A DNA stretch of 64,000 nucleotides from Isoptericola croceus (GCF_029382255.1 NZ_JARLLG010000001.1:744001-808000), one strand, 5' to 3'. Positions 18,402-27,374 are shown, counted from the first letter of the stretch. Numbers and translations are program-made. The notes: generated from the sequence alone by a model not told the origin.

Positions 18402-20869
18402 CCGCGGCGACCGACTCCGCCGTCGTGCCGGCCACGTCCGGAGGTACCGGCACGTTCTCGGTCCCCACCCGGCTGGGCGACCTGACCTTCACCCCGGTGT
18501 CCCCGGCCCGCGACGCGGCGATCGTCCAGGAGTGGCTCGCCCACCCGGCGTCGTCGGCCTGGGCGATGGGCGACCTCGACGTGGACGGTGTGCGGGACCA
18601 CCTCGCTGCGGTGGTCGCCCACGACGCGCAGCACGGCTGGCTCGGCCGGCTCGACGGGGAGCCCGTGGTCTACACCGAGACGTACGATCCGGCCCGGGTG
18701 CTGCTCACCGCGGTGCACACCGCCGAGCCGGGCGACGTCGGCATGCACCTGCTGGTCGCCCCGCTCCCGGACGAGGTGGAGCGACGCCGCAGCGGGCTGA
18801 CCGACGCCGTGATGTCCGCCGTCGTGCGCCTCTGCCTGGCCGACGAGCGCGACGGCGGACTGGGCGGCGCGCGCGTCGTCGTCGAGCCGGACGTCACCAA
18901 CGCGGCGATCGCGGCCAAGAACGCCGCGGCCGGGTTCCGGGTGCTGCGCGAGGTGGACGTCACCGACGGCGGGCACACCAAGCGGGCCGCGCTGAGCGTG
19001 TGCACGCGGGACGACTTCGCGGCGTCTCCCCTGGGGGACGGCGCACCGCTCGCCCCGCACCTGCGGCCGGACCTCGCCGAGCACGCGCACCGGCACCTGG
19101 CGGCCAAGGCGCTCGGCGAGCTCGCGCACGAACGGCTCTTCGCCCCGCGGGCGGACGGCCCGGGCAGGTACCGCCTCGAGCTCGAGGACGTGACCTACAC
19201 GTTCGCGGCCCGCACCTTAGCCCTGGAGCACTGGGTCGTGGACCCGGCCACGATCACCCGGACCGTGCCGGACGGGACCACGCGCCCCGTCGACGTCCTG
19301 GACCTGGTCGCCGAGCTGCAGCCGTTGCTGCAGGTCCCCGACGACCTGCTCGCCACCTACCTGGAGGAGCTCTCCAGCACCCTGGCCGCGGCGATGGCCA
19401 AGCGGGACCGGGAGCTGGCCGGGACCACCCCGGACGTCGCGCGCCTGGTGGCCGGGCTGGCTGCCGAGGCGGGCGACGACGAGGGCGAGGACCGCCGTCG
19501 TACCGCGGAGACGTTCCAGGCCGTCGAGGGCGCCATGAGCGAGGGGCACCCCGGGTTCCTCGCGAACAACGGGCGCATCGGCTTCTCGCTGGCCGACTAC
19601 GAGGCCTTCGCCCCCGAGCGCAGCGGCCGGTTGCGGCTGCAGTGGTTCGCCGCGCGCCGCGAGCACACCCACCTGGCGCTCGGGGCGGGCCAGAGCGAGG
19701 ACGCGCTGTACCGCGCGGAGCTGAGCGGCGCCGAGCGGGCGGCCTTCGCCGAACGGTTGGGCGCTCGCGGCCTCGACCCGGCCGACTACCTCTACCTGCC
19801 GGTGCACCCGTGGCAGGCGCAGCACCGGTTGCCGATCACGTTCGCGGCCGACGTCGCACGCGGCGACCTGGTCCCGCTCGGACCGGGCGCCGACGAGTAC
19901 ACCCCGCAGCAGTCCATCCGCACGATGTACAACCGCACCCGGCCAGGGCGGCACTACGTCAAGGTGGCGCTCGCGATCCAGAACATGGGCTTCCTGCGGG
20001 GGCTGAGCCCGGCCTACATGCGGGCGACCCCGGCGATCAACGACTGGGTGGCCCGGCTCGTGGACGGTGACGCGACGCTCGCGGGCGCCGGGTTCGGGGT
20101 GCTGCGGGAGCTGGCCGCGGCCGGGTACACGGGCGACGTCTACCACCGCACCCCGCAGCCCAACGCGCACCGCAAGATGCTCGCCGCCCTGTGGCGCGAG
20201 TCGCCGCTGCCGCGCGTCGCGCCGGGGGAGCGGCTGGCCACCATGGCGAGCCTGCTGCACCGCGACGCCTCGGGAACCGCGCTGGCCACCGCACTGGTCC
20301 GCACCTCCGGGATCAGTGCCGAGGCATGGCTGCGCGCCTACCTCGACGCCTACCTGTACCCGCTGGTGCACTGCCTGCGCGCCCACGACCTGGCGTTCAT
20401 GCCGCACGGGGAGAACCTGGTGCTCGTGCTGCGCGACGGCGTCGTGCATCGTGCGTTCATGAAGGACATCGGTGAGGAGGTCGCCGTGCTGTCCGACCGT
20501 GCCCGGTCCGCCGGCACGTTGCCCGACGACATCGCCCGGATCACCGTTCCGGTGGACGACGCCCAGAAGGCGCTCGCGATCTTCACCGACGTGTTCGACG
20601 GCGTGCTGCGTCACCTCGCCGGGATCCTCGCGGTGGACGGCGTGCTCGGCGAGGACCGGTTCTGGGCCCTGGTGGGTGAGACGATCGACCGGCACCACGA
20701 CGAGCACCCGGACGTCGAGTCCGGGGTGGACCTGCGTGCCACCCGGTTCGCGCACTCGTGCCTGAACCGCCTCCAGCTGCGCAACACGCTGCAGATGGTG
20801 GACCTCGCCGACCAGTCGAGCTCGCTGATCTATGCCGGCACGCTGGCGAACCCGGTGGGGCGCAGGTGA
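18398..20869 (+). CDS. desD: Fused acyltransferase-NIS siderophore synthetase (DesC-DesD type)
   Basis: 823 aa with two enzymes in one chain. Residues ~25-215 form an IucB-type GNAT acyltransferase (VVVEPDVTNAAIAAKNAAAG is its acyl-CoA-binding end). Residues ~225-823 form an IucA/IucC synthetase with FhuF-like C-terminus: GHPGFLANNGRIGFS (~383), YLPVHPWQ (~466), NRTRPGRHYVKVALAIQNMG and MPHGENLVLVL (~668). The first would acylate the hydroxamine, and the second would join the units with ATP into a desferrioxamine-like siderophore. In the classical Streptomyces cluster DesC and DesD are separate. Coupled by ATGA to the hydroxylase and GTGA to the next gene. Confidence 0.92.
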   Translation: MTAATDSAVVPATSGGTGTFSVPTRLGDLTFTPVSPARDAAIVQEWLAHPASSAWAMGDLDVDGVRDHLAAVVAHDAQHGWLGRLDGEPVVYTETYDPARVLLTAVHTAEPGDVGMHLLVAPLPDEVERRRSGLTDAVMSAVVRLCLADERDGGLGGARVVVEPDVTNAAIAAKNAAAGFRVLREVDVTDGGHTKRAALSVCTRDDFAASPLGDGAPLAPHLRPDLAEHAHRHLAAKALGELAHERLFAPRADGPGRYRLELEDVTYTFAARTLALEHWVVDPATITRTVPDGTTRPVDVLDLVAELQPLLQVPDDLLATYLEELSSTLAAAMAKRDRELAGTTPDVARLVAGLAAEAGDDEGEDRRRTAETFQAVEGAMSEGHPGFLANNGRIGFSLADYEAFAPERSGRLRLQWFAARREHTHLALGAGQSEDALYRAELSGAERAAFAERLGARGLDPADYLYLPVHPWQAQHRLPITFAADVARGDLVPLGPGADEYTPQQSIRTMYNRTRPGRHYVKVALAIQNMGFLRGLSPAYMRATPAINDWVARLVDGDATLAGAGFGVLRELAAAGYTGDVYHRTPQPNAHRKMLAALWRESPLPRVAPGERLATMASLLHRDASGTALATALVRTSGISAEAWLRAYLDAYLYPLVHCLRAHDLAFMPHGENLVLVLRDGVVHRAFMKDIGEEVAVLSDRARSAGTLPDDIARITVPVDDAQKALAIFTDVFDGVLRHLAGILAVDGVLGEDRFWALVGETIDRHHDEHPDVESGVDLRATRFAHSCLNRLQLRNTLQMVDLADQSSSLIYAGTLANPVGRR

Positions 20870-23016
20870 GGTTCGAGACATTCCGCGACGCCTGCGGGGT
20901 GCCGCACGTGCGGGCCGCCACCGAGGCGGACCTCGCCTACGGCCAGGGCTACGTCACGGCGCGCGACCGGGGGTGGCAGCTCGAGTCGGACCGCTGGCGG
21001 GCCGAGGGCAGGCTCGCCGCGCGGTACGGGCCGGGCGGGCTCGAGTGGGACCGGTTCGCCGTGCGGGTCCGCCTGGCCGACACCGCCCGGCGGGTGCACG
21101 CGGCGCTCGCCGGGCCGGAGCGGGAGTGGCTCGCCGCGTACACGGCGGGCGTGAACGCCGGGCTGGTGGACGGCGGGCGCCACGTGCCCGAGCTCGCCGT
21201 CCTGGCGACCGGTGGTGGGGTGCCGGGCGAGCTCCCGGAGCACACCCCGTGGCCGGACTGGGCGCCGATCGGGGTGTTCCTGACCCACCACGTCCTGTTC
21301 GGCGGGTGGCCGCACCTGCTGTGGCGTGAGCACGTCGCCCGCCGCCTTGGTCCGGACCACGTGCTGCTCGGGGCGACCGGTGGCCGCGAGGTCGGGCCGT
21401 CGTCCGGGTCCAACGCGTGGGCGCTCGCGGGGTCGCGGACCGAGAGCGGGGCCCCGTTGCTCGCCGGCGACCCGCACCGGCTGCTCGAGCTGCCGGGCGT
21501 CTACCAGCAGGTCCGGCTGGCCTGCGACGAGTACGACGTGGTGGGGCTCGCCTTTCCCGGGGTGCCCGGCATCCTGCACTTCGGCCAGGCGCAGGTGCCC
21601 GACGGCGGTCCCGGTGCGGGCGGATCAGTCGCGTGGGGCATCACCAACGCGATGGCCCATCACGTCGAGCTGTTCGTCGAGACGCCGGACACGTTGTCGG
21701 GCGCGGCCAGCGCGGTCATCACGGGGACGGAGACCGTCCCGGTCCGCGGCGCCGCGGACGTCGAGGTCACCTGGACCGAGACCGAGCGCGGCCCGCTCGT
21801 CACGGACCGGCACGCGGTGCGCTGGCCCGTGCGGGTCGACGCCGACGCCGGGGTCGCCGCCTGGCGTCGGTTGCTGCGCGCCCGCACCGCTCATGACGTC
21901 GCCGAGGCGTTCGGCGGCTGGGTCGACCCGGTCAACCGAGTGCTGACCGCCGACTCCTCCGGCACGGTGCTCAGCCTCACCGCGGGCCGCGTGCCCGATC
22001 GCCCGCGGGCCCAGCGGGTGCTGCCGCACGCCGTCGGGCCTGGCTGGCGGCCGCCGTCGTGGCGTACTCCGGGGGTGCCGGTGGCGATGACGGAGAGTTC
22101 TGGCGACGTCTTCGTCGATGCGAACGACCGCCCCGACGGCGACGGGCGGGTGCCCGATCTCGGGTACGCCTACGCCCCGCACCGTGGCGAGCGGATCCGT
22201 GCCCTGCTCGTGTCGCCCGAGGAGTCCGGTGAGCAGCCGGACCGTCAGTCGCGGGTGTTCGGTGACGTGTCCGACGGCGGGGCGGCCGAGCTGGTGCGGT
22301 GGCTTGACGGCGCGGCCGGGCCCGGCGTCGGTCCGGCCGCCGCGCGGCTGCGCGACTGGGCCGCGGCCGGTGCGCGGATGGACGCCGGGTCGCGCGACGC
22401 GGCGCTGTTCGTGCGGTGGCGGGACGCGCTGGCCCGCCGGGTGGCGGCCCACCCGGCACTGGGCGCGGTGCACGCCCCGCCCGGACTGCCTGCCCTGTTC
22501 GACCCGTGGTGCGACGTGGTCGCGAGGGTGGCGGGGGAGCTGGCCCCCCTCCTGCGTGCCGGCGCCGCGTGGGACCCGCCGGTGGAGGCGACCGCCGAGG
22601 CCAGCGCCGCCCTGGCCGAGGTGACCGGGAGCCGGGACGGCGCCGAGGTGACCTGGGGCGAGCTGCACCCGGTGCTGCCGCTGCACGGGCTGGCCGAGGC
22701 GACCGGCGTCGACCCGGCCGAGGTGCCACGGGTTCCCGCCGCGCTGCGCGTGCCGCTCGGTGGGGCGGCGGACACCGTGTGCTGCACGGGGTCGGTGCCC
22801 GGCGTCTCCACGGCGTCGTGGCGAGGCTCGGTGGCGCGGTGGGTGTGGGACCTGTCCGACCGCCGTCGCAGCCGGTGGAGCGTGCCGTTCGGGGCGAGCG
22901 GCGACCCGCGGTCGGAGCACTTCGCGGACCAGCACGCCGAGTGGGCGACGGCCGGCACGCACGAGACCGAGACCGACTGGACGCGACTGCGTCCCGAGAC
23001 CTGGGAGACGGCATGA
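20866..23016 (+). CDS. Penicillin acylase-family Ntn hydrolase in the siderophore operon
   Basis: 716 aa member of the penicillin amidase family. The autoproteolysis site and nucleophile are visible as SSGSNAW, with Ser182 expected to become the N-terminal nucleophile of the beta subunit. HFGQAQV and WGITNAMAHHVELFVET follow as in the family. The GTG start (20866) overlaps the synthetase stop codon. No signal peptide is seen, although most family members are exported. In pseudomonads the relative PvdQ trims an acyl chain from pyoverdine, so deacylation of the siderophore or its precursor is a reasonable inference here. Confidence 0.88.
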   Translation: MRFETFRDACGVPHVRAATEADLAYGQGYVTARDRGWQLESDRWRAEGRLAARYGPGGLEWDRFAVRVRLADTARRVHAALAGPEREWLAAYTAGVNAGLVDGGRHVPELAVLATGGGVPGELPEHTPWPDWAPIGVFLTHHVLFGGWPHLLWREHVARRLGPDHVLLGATGGREVGPSSGSNAWALAGSRTESGAPLLAGDPHRLLELPGVYQQVRLACDEYDVVGLAFPGVPGILHFGQAQVPDGGPGAGGSVAWGITNAMAHHVELFVETPDTLSGAASAVITGTETVPVRGAADVEVTWTETERGPLVTDRHAVRWPVRVDADAGVAAWRRLLRARTAHDVAEAFGGWVDPVNRVLTADSSGTVLSLTAGRVPDRPRAQRVLPHAVGPGWRPPSWRTPGVPVAMTESSGDVFVDANDRPDGDGRVPDLGYAYAPHRGERIRALLVSPEESGEQPDRQSRVFGDVSDGGAAELVRWLDGAAGPGVGPAAARLRDWAAAGARMDAGSRDAALFVRWRDALARRVAAHPALGAVHAPPGLPALFDPWCDVVARVAGELAPLLRAGAAWDPPVEATAEASAALAEVTGSRDGAEVTWGELHPVLPLHGLAEATGVDPAEVPRVPAALRVPLGGAADTVCCTGSVPGVSTASWRGSVARWVWDLSDRRRSRWSVPFGASGDPRSEHFADQHAEWATAGTHETETDWTRLRPETWETA

Positions 23017-23603
23017 CGGAACGGCTGCACGAGGGCACCCGCGGGCAGGAGGTGTGGCGCGACGATGCCGCACGGCTCTCGGTGCACGTGCTCGACCCGG
23101 TCGCGGACCTCGACGTCCTGCACGCGTGGGTGACCGGGCCGCACGCCGGGTTCTTCGGGCTCGGCGACCTCGCTCCCGAGGAGCTCCGGGCGACCTACGA
23201 GTTCGTCGAGTCGCTGCCCACCCACCACGCGTACCTGTTGCGCGCCGACGGCGAGGCGGTGGCGCTGGTCCAGCTCTACCACCCGCAGGACGACCCGGTC
23301 GCCGCCGCGTACGAGCCGTTGCCGGGCGACGTCGGCGTGCACTTCTTCAAGTGTGGCGACGCCGTGGGGTGGGAGGTGCTCGGACCGGCGCTGCTCGGGT
23401 TCGTGTTCTCGCGGCCGGCCGTCGAGCGGATCGTGGTGGAGCCCGACGTGCGCAACCGGCCCGCCCTCGCGCGGATGGTGGCGCTGGGGTTCGAACCGGC
23501 CGGCGAGGTGCACTTCGAGTCCCCGCACGGTCCCAAGGACGCGATGCTGGCCTTCCTGACCCGGGACCGCGCGCTCGCGCTCGCGGGGCCCTCCGCGAGA
23601 TAG
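23013..23603 (+). CDS. IucB-type GNAT acyltransferase (second acyltransferase of the siderophore operon)
   Basis: 196 aa acetyltransferase of the siderophore-biosynthesis GNAT family. GVHFFKCGDAVGWEVLGPAL and the CoA-binding VVEPDVRNRPALARMVALGF are conserved, and the latter parallels the N-terminal half of the fused synthetase. ATG 23013 overlaps the acylase stop by 4 bp, making it the fifth translationally coupled gene. Two acyltransferases suggest two acyl donors or a mixed-acyl product. Its stop codon (23601-23603) lies inside the first unit of a 20-bp-period repeat. Confidence 0.88.
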   Translation: MTERLHEGTRGQEVWRDDAARLSVHVLDPVADLDVLHAWVTGPHAGFFGLGDLAPEELRATYEFVESLPTHHAYLLRADGEAVALVQLYHPQDDPVAAAYEPLPGDVGVHFFKCGDAVGWEVLGPALLGFVFSRPAVERIVVEPDVRNRPALARMVALGFEPAGEVHFESPHGPKDAMLAFLTRDRALALAGPSAR

Positions 23604-23647
23604 CGCACGACGGCGCGAGATAGCGCACGACGGCGTGAGGTAGCGCT
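23595..23647 (+). repeat. 20-bp-period GCGAGATAGCGC repeats after the siderophore operon
   Basis: Units begin at 23595, 23615 and 23635. The first two are identical over 18 bp (GCGAGATAGCGCACGACG) and the third reads GTGAGGTAGCGCT. Unit 1 holds the stop codon of the acyltransferase, and unit 3 runs into the stop codon of the convergent lacI gene (23646-23648). Confidence 0.87.
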
Positions 23648-24722
23648 ACTCCGGTGCAGGCCCCGTCGTCGTGCCGATCGTCAGGCCCACCGGCAGCGTC
23701 ACCGTGCGGGCCTCCTCGCCCGCGAGCAGGTCGATGACGGCCTGCCCGAGGGCGGCGCCCTTCTCCCGCAACGGCTGGTGGACGCTGGTGAGCACGTCGG
23801 GGGAGAGCCAGGGCAGGTCGAGCCCGTCGAACCCGGCGATCGAGACGTCCTCGGGGATGCGCAGGCCGAGCTCGCGCGCGGCGATGACGGCGCCCGCCGC
23901 GAGCAGGTCCGAGTGCGCCACGATCGCCGTCGGGCGTTCCGCTGCCGGCACCCAGGTGGACAGGATCTCCGTCGCGGCGTCGCGACCGTGCTCGACGAGG
24001 GAGGCGGGGGTCTCCCAGGTGAGCACCGGGTCGACGGCGTCCCGCACGCCCGCGAGCCGGTTCGCCGTGGGCGTGCGGTCCGCCCGGGTCAGCCGGGTGG
24101 CGTCGACCGGCCCCGACCGCTCGCCGTGGCCGAACGGCAGCGCGATCTCGGCGATGCGCGTGTGCCCGAGAGCGACGAGGTGCCGGACGGCCTCGGCGAT
24201 CCCGCCGCGGTCGTCGATGGTCACGAGCGGTGCCCCGTCGACGGGGCGTCCGTCGCCGACGACGACGCGGACGTTGCGGCGTTGCAGGGCCGCCAGGGTC
24301 GGGTCGTCGCTGAGCACGCCCCAGACGAGGACCGCCACGTCCATGGCCGCGGTCTCGAGCAGGGGGTCCACACCGTCGACGGAGCCGCTGACGCCGGGGA
24401 TCAGCAGGACGCCGAGCCCCTGCGTCCCGAGCACGTCGACCAGGCCGTCGAGCACCTGGACGGCGACGGGGTCCCGGAAGGCACGGCCCGGATGGTCGCC
24501 GATGACGACGCCGACGATGCCCGAGCGCCCTCGTCGGAGCTGCCGTCCCAGCGGGTTGGGGCCGGTGTACCCCAGCGCGGCGGCGGAGGTGAGCACCTTG
24601 TCTCGGGTCTCACCGGTGATCGGCCCGGCCCCGGAGAAGGCGAGCGAGGCCGTGGACACGGAGACCCCGGCGTGCTCGGCGACCCGGGCGAGGGTCGGGC
24701 GGCTGCCTGGTGTGCGGCCCAT
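23646..24722 (-). CDS. LacI-family transcriptional regulator
   Basis: 358 aa. An N-terminal helix-turn-helix (TLARVAEHAGVSVSTASLAF, residues ~10-29) is followed by a hinge and a periplasmic-binding-like sugar sensor domain; VIGDHPGRAFRDP and IVAHSDLLAAGAVIAA are typical. The hinge and early sensor region are normal. It is divergent from the MFS transporter gene, so control of that gene and itself is likely. A carbohydrate-like ligand is expected for the family; which one cannot be told. Confidence 0.92.
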   Translation of the reverse strand: MGRTPGSRPTLARVAEHAGVSVSTASLAFSGAGPITGETRDKVLTSAAALGYTGPNPLGRQLRRGRSGIVGVVIGDHPGRAFRDPVAVQVLDGLVDVLGTQGLGVLLIPGVSGSVDGVDPLLETAAMDVAVLVWGVLSDDPTLAALQRRNVRVVVGDGRPVDGAPLVTIDDRGGIAEAVRHLVALGHTRIAEIALPFGHGERSGPVDATRLTRADRTPTANRLAGVRDAVDPVLTWETPASLVEHGRDAATEILSTWVPAAERPTAIVAHSDLLAAGAVIAARELGLRIPEDVSIAGFDGLDLPWLSPDVLTSVHQPLREKGAALGQAVIDLLAGEEARTVTLPVGLTIGTTTGPAPE

Positions 24723-24781
24723 GCGCTTCCTTCCGGCCGGCGGTGCGGGCCGCCAGCCTATCGGTGCGGTACCCCCAATGC

Positions 24782-24795
24782 TCGAAACGATTTGA
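24782..24795. promoter_or_regulatory. Candidate LacI-family operator
   Basis: TCGAAACGATTTGA in the 104-bp gap between the divergent lacI-type and MFS genes resembles the GAAACG-centred dyads bound by LacI-family proteins. Symmetry is imperfect. Confidence 0.35.
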
Positions 24796-24826
24796 CCGAT
24801 GGTCGATGCTCCGGGATCGTCGTGTC

Positions 24827-26101
24827 GTGAACACCTCTGTCCCTGCGGCCGCCGAGCGCCGTCTGCGTTCCGCCACCTGGGCAGTCCTCGGGGTCTTCGC
24901 CGCCGCCGGGTTCGGCATGGCGACGTGGTTCTCCCGCATCCCCGCCGTGCAGGCCGGCCTCGACTACAGCGGTTCCCAGATGGGGGTGCTGCTGCTGACT
25001 GCCTCGGTCGGCTCGATCATCGCGCTGCCCGTCTCCGGCATGATCACCTCGCGCATCGGTGCCGGCCGTGCCGTGCTGTTCTTCACCGCCGTCTCCGCGG
25101 TGGGCTACACGGTCGCGGTCCTCGGCGTCGGCGCCGCGGAGCACCTGTGGGTGCGGGCCGGACTGTTCGTCGCCGGGGTCGGTGTCGGCGTGTGGGACGC
25201 GGCGATGAACCTCGAGGGTGCGGCCGTCGAGCAGCGCCTGGGGCGCGCCATCATGCCGCGATTCCATGCCGCCTTCTCCGTGGGGACGTTCGTCGGTGCG
25301 GCGGTCGGTGCCGGCGTCATCCGGCTCGGCGTCGACCTGCTCTGGCACCTCACGGGCGTCGTCGTGCTGTACACGGTGGTCGTCGCCCTGTGCGTCCGCG
25401 CGTTCCTGCCTGCCCACGACGCCGGCCCGCAGACCTCGCTGGCCGGGGCGCAGGACACGGTCGCCGACCCGGCCGCGGCCGTCGAGCCGTCGCACGGTCA
25501 CAGCCTGAAGGACACGCTCGCCACGTGGCGCGAGCCGCGCACCCTGCTGGTCGGGCTCGTCGTCCTGGGCGCCGCCCTCACCGAGGGCGCCGCCAACGAC
25601 TGGGTCGGGCTGGCCGTCGTCGACGGGTTCGACGCACCGGAGGAGCTCGGCGCGACGGCGCTCGCGATCTTCCTCGGTGCGATGACGATCACGCGGCTCG
25701 CCGGCACCCGGCTGATCGACCGGCTCGGCCGGGTCTGGGTGCTGCGCGCCTCCGGCGCGTCGGCGATCGCGGGCGTGCTGCTGTTCGCCCTGGTGCCGAG
25801 CCTGCCGCTCGCCCTCGTGGGCGTCGCCCTGTGGGGCGTCGGCGCGGCGCTCGGCTTCCCCCTCGGCATGTCGGCAGCGTCGGACGAGCCTGCCCGGGCC
25901 GCGCTGCGGGTGTCCGTGGTGGCGACCATCGGCTACTCGGCGTTCTTCGTCGGCCCCGCGCTCATCGGCTTCCTGGCGGACGTCACGGGCTACCGTCTCG
26001 CGCTGCTCGTCCTGGCCGCGCCGCTGGTGCTGGCGCTGTTCGTCGCCGGCGCTGCCAGGCCGCCGCGGGAGGACGTGTCGGTGCCGAGCGAGGCTGCGTA
26101 A
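24827..26101 (+). CDS. MFS transporter
   Basis: 424 aa with about twelve hydrophobic segments and a central charged loop (~residues 200-220). It resembles the YbjJ/FucP-like group: MATWFSRIPAVQAGL near the start and NLEGAAVEQRLGR in the first half. I chose GTG 24827; ATG 24806, seven codons earlier, is possible. Regulation by the divergent LacI-family repressor suggests a sugar-related substrate, which is an inference. Confidence 0.82.
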   Translation: MNTSVPAAAERRLRSATWAVLGVFAAAGFGMATWFSRIPAVQAGLDYSGSQMGVLLLTASVGSIIALPVSGMITSRIGAGRAVLFFTAVSAVGYTVAVLGVGAAEHLWVRAGLFVAGVGVGVWDAAMNLEGAAVEQRLGRAIMPRFHAAFSVGTFVGAAVGAGVIRLGVDLLWHLTGVVVLYTVVVALCVRAFLPAHDAGPQTSLAGAQDTVADPAAAVEPSHGHSLKDTLATWREPRTLLVGLVVLGAALTEGAANDWVGLAVVDGFDAPEELGATALAIFLGAMTITRLAGTRLIDRLGRVWVLRASGASAIAGVLLFALVPSLPLALVGVALWGVGAALGFPLGMSAASDEPARAALRVSVVATIGYSAFFVGPALIGFLADVTGYRLALLVLAAPLVLALFVAGAARPPREDVSVPSEAA

Positions 26102-26118
26102 CGACGGCGCGGGGGACC

Positions 26119-26157
26119 TTGCGCGCCTGCCAAGCACTGATAGCATCGATGCCATCA
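26119..26157 (+). promoter_or_regulatory. Promoter with overlapping palindrome of the MNT-HepT operon
   Basis: TTGCGC (26119-26124), a 16-bp spacer and TAGCAT (26141-26146) form a promoter. A 20-bp near-palindrome, TGATAGCATCGATGCCATCA (26138-26157, one mismatched pair), overlaps the -10. The first gene carries an XRE DNA-binding domain, so autorepression at this site fits. Confidence 0.6.
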
Positions 26158-26169
26158 AGGGAGGTCGCG

Positions 26170-26706
26170 ATGGATGCCGCTCAGAGCATCGACCCGTCCG
26201 ACCAGTTCGTCGGACCGGGCCGTGACGCTGCTTCGCTGGTGCGCGAGGCACGCGCACGGCGTGGCCTGACGCAGCGGGCTCTCGCAGACCGGACCGGAGT
26301 CGCGCAGACGACGATCGCGCGCATCGAGTCGGGGAGGCACCAACCGAGCCTCGGGATGCTGTCCCGGCTGCTCGCCGGCGCCGGATTCCGGCCGAGGATC
26401 GACCTGGTGAATGCTGTCCCTCCGTCGCGCCTGCTCATCGAGCACCGGGACGCCGTGGTCGATGCCGCTCGACGCCACAAGATGGACAGGGTCCAGGTCT
26501 TCGGGTCGGTGGCACGGGGCGAGGACGGCCCGTCCTCGGACCTGGACCTCCTGGTGACGCCCCGGGACGACGCGACGCTGTTCGACCGTTCGGCGTTTGC
26601 TGCTGAGGTCGAGGATCTGCTCGGTGTCCACGTCGACGTCGTCAGCTCGACCGCGCTCCGGCCACCGCGTGACGTGTACATCCGTCGCGACGCTCGCGAC
26701 CTGTGA
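26170..26706 (+). CDS. XRE helix-turn-helix fused to MNT-type nucleotidyltransferase (MntA-like antitoxin)
   Basis: 178 aa. Residues ~22-75 form an XRE DNA-binding domain (LTQRALADRTGVAQTTIARI). Residues ~90-178 form a minimal nucleotidyltransferase with the catalytic GS-X10-DXD signature (Gly112-Ser113, Asp124, Asp126). In MntA-HepT systems the MNT enzyme inactivates HepT by AMPylating the tyrosine of its RX4HXY motif. Here the enzyme also carries its own DNA-binding domain. ATG 26170 follows AAGGGAGG. Four-base overlap with the HepT-like gene. Confidence 0.9.
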   Translation: MDAAQSIDPSDQFVGPGRDAASLVREARARRGLTQRALADRTGVAQTTIARIESGRHQPSLGMLSRLLAGAGFRPRIDLVNAVPPSRLLIEHRDAVVDAARRHKMDRVQVFGSVARGEDGPSSDLDLLVTPRDDATLFDRSAFAAEVEDLLGVHVDVVSSTALRPPRDVYIRRDARDL

Positions 26707-27146
26707 ACGATGTGAACGAGCGGGAGCTGCTTCCCGAAGGCGTCGCCGCTGATCTCGTCGACCTCGGGGATGCCCTCGATGCGTGCGGAGCGCTCGTCGA
26801 GCGTGGCAAGGAGGCCTACGCATCGGACGAGATGCTTCGGTATGCGGCGGAAGCCCTCTGCAACCGGATGGGGGAGGCGGTCCAGCGGCTCGACGCCGGC
26901 TGGCGCGAGACGATGCCGGGCGTGCCGTGGCGCGCGATCCGGGACAACCGCAACGTCGTCGTGCACGCCTACCGGGGCATCGACTACGACGAGCTCTGGC
27001 GCACGCTGACGATCGACGTCCCAGCCGTGCGGGAGGCGCTGAGGTCGGTCGTCGGTCAGGCCCGGCGCCAGCTCGTCGGCGCCGCGGACGAGGCCGCTTC
27101 CCGGGACGGTCCCAAGGACACGCCGAGAGGGCGACCGGGCTGGTAG
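26703..27146 (+). CDS. HepT-like ribonuclease toxin
   Basis: 147 aa HEPN-family protein. The catalytic and modification motif RX4HXY is intact: RNVVVHAY with Arg83, His88 and Tyr90. The all-helical profile and the RMGEAVQRL segment fit HepT. It follows the MNT gene with a GTGA overlap, the usual MNT-HepT order. The last ~20 residues are a basic, low-complexity tail. GTG 26712 is an alternative start. Confidence 0.88.
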   Translation: MNDVNERELLPEGVAADLVDLGDALDACGALVERGKEAYASDEMLRYAAEALCNRMGEAVQRLDAGWRETMPGVPWRAIRDNRNVVVHAYRGIDYDELWRTLTIDVPAVREALRSVVGQARRQLVGAADEAASRDGPKDTPRGRPGW

Positions 27147-27374
27147 ACGTCATGGGGGAAGGGAGTGGCCCGTCCGCCGCGACGCCTGCGACCTCGTCGT
27201 AGCGGCTTCCCGAGAACGAGCGCCGCCGACGGCCTGGGCCGGTGTGCCAGCCCAGCGGAGGTCTCTCAGGCGACCTTCGCAAGATCTGCACATCACGCCT
27301 CGCTGTACGGGGGTGCGCTAGCGGGGGGTGGGCAAGATGGCGGTGTCCAGCCAGTCGAAAAGAAGAGGAATCTC

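Noticed and set aside
23671-24795. 374-aa plus-strand open frame opposite the lacI-type gene
   Set aside because: Antisense shadow; the minus-strand frame has a clear LacI helix-turn-helix and sensor domain.
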